Source: Phenylobacterium montanum
Lineage (GTDB): Bacteria; Pseudomonadota; Alphaproteobacteria; Caulobacterales; Caulobacteraceae
Assembly: GCF_018135625.1 (NCBI RefSeq)
Contig: NZ_CP073078.1
Span: forward strand, 2,698,501 to 2,762,500
Reading direction: 5' to 3'
DNA length: 64,000 nt
Shown: piece by piece, positions 61,759 to 64,000 of the stretch
How positions within the stretch are numbered: the first letter of the stretch is position 1
Layout of the letters: every line of letters begins with the position of its first letter
Translations under genes and position numbers: made by a program
Notes under the pieces: generated by a model
Told to the model about the DNA's origin: nothing
Databases searched by the model: none
Seen by the model: only the letters and a program-made list of their open reading frames with translations

Positions 61759-63051
61759 TCAGACAATGCCGGCTCCGAGACCGACAGCCTTTCGCTCCTG
61801 GGTTTTCCTCTCGCGCCAGCCGGCGTCCCGATAGAGATCGAGGACATCGATGGCGCCGCCCGCCTCGGCCCGCGCCATAGCGAGGATTGGAGTCACGTCC
61901 GTGCGGTATGCGCGGCGCAGAGCCTGGAAGGCCATCATCACATCATTGGCCGCCTGGGCTTCATGCAGCGCCTCGCGGTCGACCAGCAGGGCTTTGACGT
62001 AGGCGGCGGCGATGGCTTCGGCGGAAGACAGCATACTCTCGATCGGGTCGGTCACATTGTGCGACTGATCGATCATGTAGGCGGGGTTGAAGCCGTCCCT
62101 GGGATTGCGTTCGGCCTCGACCAGTTCATTGAACACCAAGAACAGCTGGTGCGGATTGATCGAGCCAGTATCGAGATCGTCGTCGCCGTACTTCGAATCG
62201 TTGAAGTGAAAGCCGCCCAACTTTCCGAACCGATGCAGGCGAGCGACGATTTGCTCGATATTGACGTTCGGCGCGTGGTGGCCGAGGTCCACCAGGCATT
62301 GGGCCTTGGGGCCGAGTTCGTTGGCCGCAAGGATCGACGAGCCCCAGTCCGAGATCACGGTCGAGTAGAAGGCCGGCTCGAACATCTTGTGTTCAAGCAG
62401 CATCCGCCAGCTGTCGGGCAAGGCCGCGTAGATCTGTGCGGCGCTGTCAAGGTACCGGTCCAGCGAAGCCGATAGGTCCTGCTGACCTGGAAAATTGGTC
62501 CCGTCGCCGATCCAGACCGTCAGCGCGCGTGAGCCGAGCTGACGGCCGATCTCGATGCATTCGATATTATGCGCGACCGCCTGGTCGCGCACAGCCTTGT
62601 CGGTCGCGGTCAGGCTGCCGCTCCTGTAGGATTGCGCTTGGCCGGGCTGGTCCTGGAAGGTGTTGGAATTGACCGCGTCAAAACCCAGGCCCAGCGCCCC
62701 CGCCTCCTCCTTCAGGGCCTGGTAATCCTCGACCCTGTCCCAGGGAAAGTGCGGCGAGACCCGGGGCGTGATCCGACAGAGCTGCTGGACCACCGCGCAG
62801 TCTTCCAACTTTTCGTGGATATTGGTCGGCTCGCCGGGAATCGGAAACTTGGCGAACCGGGTGCCGCCGCGTCCCGCGCCCCAGCTCGGCACGGCCACCG
62901 AAAAGGCGGCGACCTTCGACTTGATGGTCTCGATGTCCTGACCGCGGCGCGACAGCTGGCGGCCCAGGCTGTCGTAGTCGTCCTGCAGCGCTTCACGCCG
63001 CGCGGCGTTGTGACTCTCGATCTGGTCGATCGACAGGGGCAGACCCGTCAT
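61759..63051 (-). CDS. rhaI: L-rhamnose isomerase RhaI
   Basis: 430 residues, the length of the RhaI class found in Rhizobiales and Caulobacterales, unlike the RhaA class. TIM-barrel metal ligands are visible in order: the late Glu of LLEHKMFEPAFYST, His in LVDLGHHAPNVNI, and the HFNDSKYGDDDLDTGSINPH cluster with Asp/His ligands. It converts L-rhamnose to L-rhamnulose. It is 30 bp downstream of rhaD in the same operon. Confidence 0.95.
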   Translation of the reverse strand: MTGLPLSIDQIESHNAARREALQDDYDSLGRQLSRRGQDIETIKSKVAAFSVAVPSWGAGRGGTRFAKFPIPGEPTNIHEKLEDCAVVQQLCRITPRVSPHFPWDRVEDYQALKEEAGALGLGFDAVNSNTFQDQPGQAQSYRSGSLTATDKAVRDQAVAHNIECIEIGRQLGSRALTVWIGDGTNFPGQQDLSASLDRYLDSAAQIYAALPDSWRMLLEHKMFEPAFYSTVISDWGSSILAANELGPKAQCLVDLGHHAPNVNIEQIVARLHRFGKLGGFHFNDSKYGDDDLDTGSINPHQLFLVFNELVEAERNPRDGFNPAYMIDQSHNVTDPIESMLSSAEAIAAAYVKALLVDREALHEAQAANDVMMAFQALRRAYRTDVTPILAMARAEAGGAIDVLDLYRDAGWRERKTQERKAVGLGAGIV

Positions 63052-63081
63052 GGCCGCGTTCTCCCGACTGTTGTGCTTGGC

Positions 63082-64000
63082 TCAGCGCGTGAACGCCTGG
63101 GCGTTGCCGGCGTCGACATTGATCACGTTGCCCGTCGACTTCGAAGAGGCTTCCGAGCTGAGGAAATAGACCGCTTCGGCAATGTCTTCCGGCAGAACCG
63201 AGCGCTTCAACAGGGAGCGGTTGCGATAGTGCGTTTCCAGAGCCTCGCCGGGATCGATTCCGTAGGCGCCGGCCCGCTCCTTGCGCCAGTCGCCGTCCCA
63301 GATCTTGGAGCCGCGGATCACCGCGTCGGGATTGACCACATTGACCCGGATGCCGTGTTCGGCGCCCTCAAGCGCGAGACAGCGCGCCAAGTGCAGCGAA
63401 GCGGCCTTGGCCGAGGCGTAGGCCGACGCATTCGGCGTCGCCGCAAGGGCGTTCTTGGAGCCGATGAAGATGATCGACCCGTTCTTCTGCAGCTTCATCA
63501 GAGGGAAGGCCGCCCGACTGGTCAGGAAATAGCCCTCGGCCAGGACATCGTAGTTCTTGCGCCAGAGAGCGACGGTTGTCTCTTCCAGCGGCGCGGAGGA
63601 GGCGATGCCGGCATTGGCCACCAGGATGTCGAGCCCGCCAAATTCCCGCGCGGCGAAGGCGAAGGCGGCGGCGACCGAGGTCTCGTTGGTGACATCGCAG
63701 CGAATGGCGCGGACCAGGTCCGCGCCGAATTGGTCGGCGAATTCGCTCTCGCAGCTCGCCAGGGCCTCGGCGTCGATATCGGCCAGCACCACGCAGGCGC
63801 CTTCCGACAGGAACTTTTCCGCTGTCGCCGCGCCGATCCCGCCGGCGCCGCCGGTGACCAGCGCCACCTTGCCCACCAGCGGCCTGGGCTTGGGCATCCG
63901 TTGCAGCTTGGCCTCCTCCAGCGCCCAATATTCGATGGCGAAGGCCTCCGATTCCGGCAGTCCGTTATAGGCGCCGATCGCTTCTGCCCCGCGCATGACG
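63082..64000 (-). CDS. rhaD: Bifunctional rhamnulose-1-phosphate aldolase / lactaldehyde dehydrogenase, C-terminal part
   Basis: At least 300 residues, running off the right edge. Visible is the C-terminal short-chain dehydrogenase domain: TGGAGGIGAATAEKFLSEGA (NAD-binding), ILVANAGIAS, the YASAK catalytic pair and VNPDAVIRGSKIW. The upstream NGLPESEAFAIEYWALEEAK marks the junction to an N-terminal aldolase domain that is outside the window. The full protein splits L-rhamnulose-1-phosphate and oxidises the lactaldehyde produced. First or early gene of the rhaD-rhaI-deoR operon. Confidence 0.9.
   Translation of the reverse strand, partial: VMRGAEAIGAYNGLPESEAFAIEYWALEEAKLQRMPKPRPLVGKVALVTGGAGGIGAATAEKFLSEGACVVLADIDAEALASCESEFADQFGADLVRAIRCDVTNETSVAAAFAFAAREFGGLDILVANAGIASSAPLEETTVALWRKNYDVLAEGYFLTSRAAFPLMKLQKNGSIIFIGSKNALAATPNASAYASAKAASLHLARCLALEGAEHGIRVNVVNPDAVIRGSKIWDGDWRKERAGAYGIDPGEALETHYRNRSLLKRSVLPEDIAEAVYFLSSEASSKSTGNVINVDAGNAQAFTR

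Overview
The window looks like a chromosome segment of a GC-rich alphaproteobacterium. A member of the Caulobacterales (Phenylobacterium/Caulobacter type) fits best. This rests on overall composition, the Usg and DUF4170 proteins, the rhaD-rhaI-DeoR rhamnose locus, and many small protein families typical of that group. It is inference from family resemblance; no rRNA or taxonomic marker is present.

Layout. 1-4432: a cut-off Tat-secreted protein gene, an AraC regulator, a SAM methyltransferase, and a TetR regulator divergent from a BAAT-type alpha/beta hydrolase, with a perfect 15-bp palindrome between the last two. 4627-8285: accessory patch of small orphan proteins (DUF6869, DUF2750, membrane proteins) separated by degenerate repeats. 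8673-9924: tRNA-Arg(CCT), a PhnZ-like HD protein and a globin. 9985-29490: a ~19.5-kb genomic island bounded by a 39-bp direct repeat that is the 5' half of tRNA-Gly(CCC). The right copy belongs to the intact tRNA (29452-29526) and lies next to the tyrosine recombinase and a putative excisionase. The island carries a serine resolvase with a res-like region, a HUH Rep-like protein preceded by a row of hairpins, an orphan CobT-type vWA protein, a SRAP protein, immunity-like small proteins (DUF1629/Imm11-like, DUF6882), a nonsense-disrupted nucleotidyltransferase and a pair of dispersed block-conserved intergenic repeats.

29780-38243: the most interesting locus. A tightly packed five-gene minus-strand operon encodes a calcineurin-like phosphoesterase, an all-helical GASH-like protein, two different TRAFAC-type GTPases and a GAP1-N1-type adaptor. 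A divergent 635-residue protein of unknown family follows, whose ribosome-binding site lies in a 9-bp stem. This matches the GTPase-centred conflict (defence) systems predicted by comparative genomics, which to my knowledge are biochemically uncharacterised. Then comes a ParDE toxin-antitoxin pair and a complete 2545-bp IS66 element with an exact 8-bp target duplication upstream of parD.

41900-54848: a KaiC-like double ATPase overlapping a hybrid histidine kinase, then a stress cluster: groES-groEL, usg, two Hsp20 proteins, a DegP/HtrA protease and HtpG. 55057-60246: a three-gene translationally coupled operon (dabB-dabA-DUF4170) for inorganic carbon accumulation, divergent from a LysR regulator that probably controls it. 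60899-64000: L-rhamnose catabolism (rhaD cut by the window edge, rhaI, DeoR regulator).
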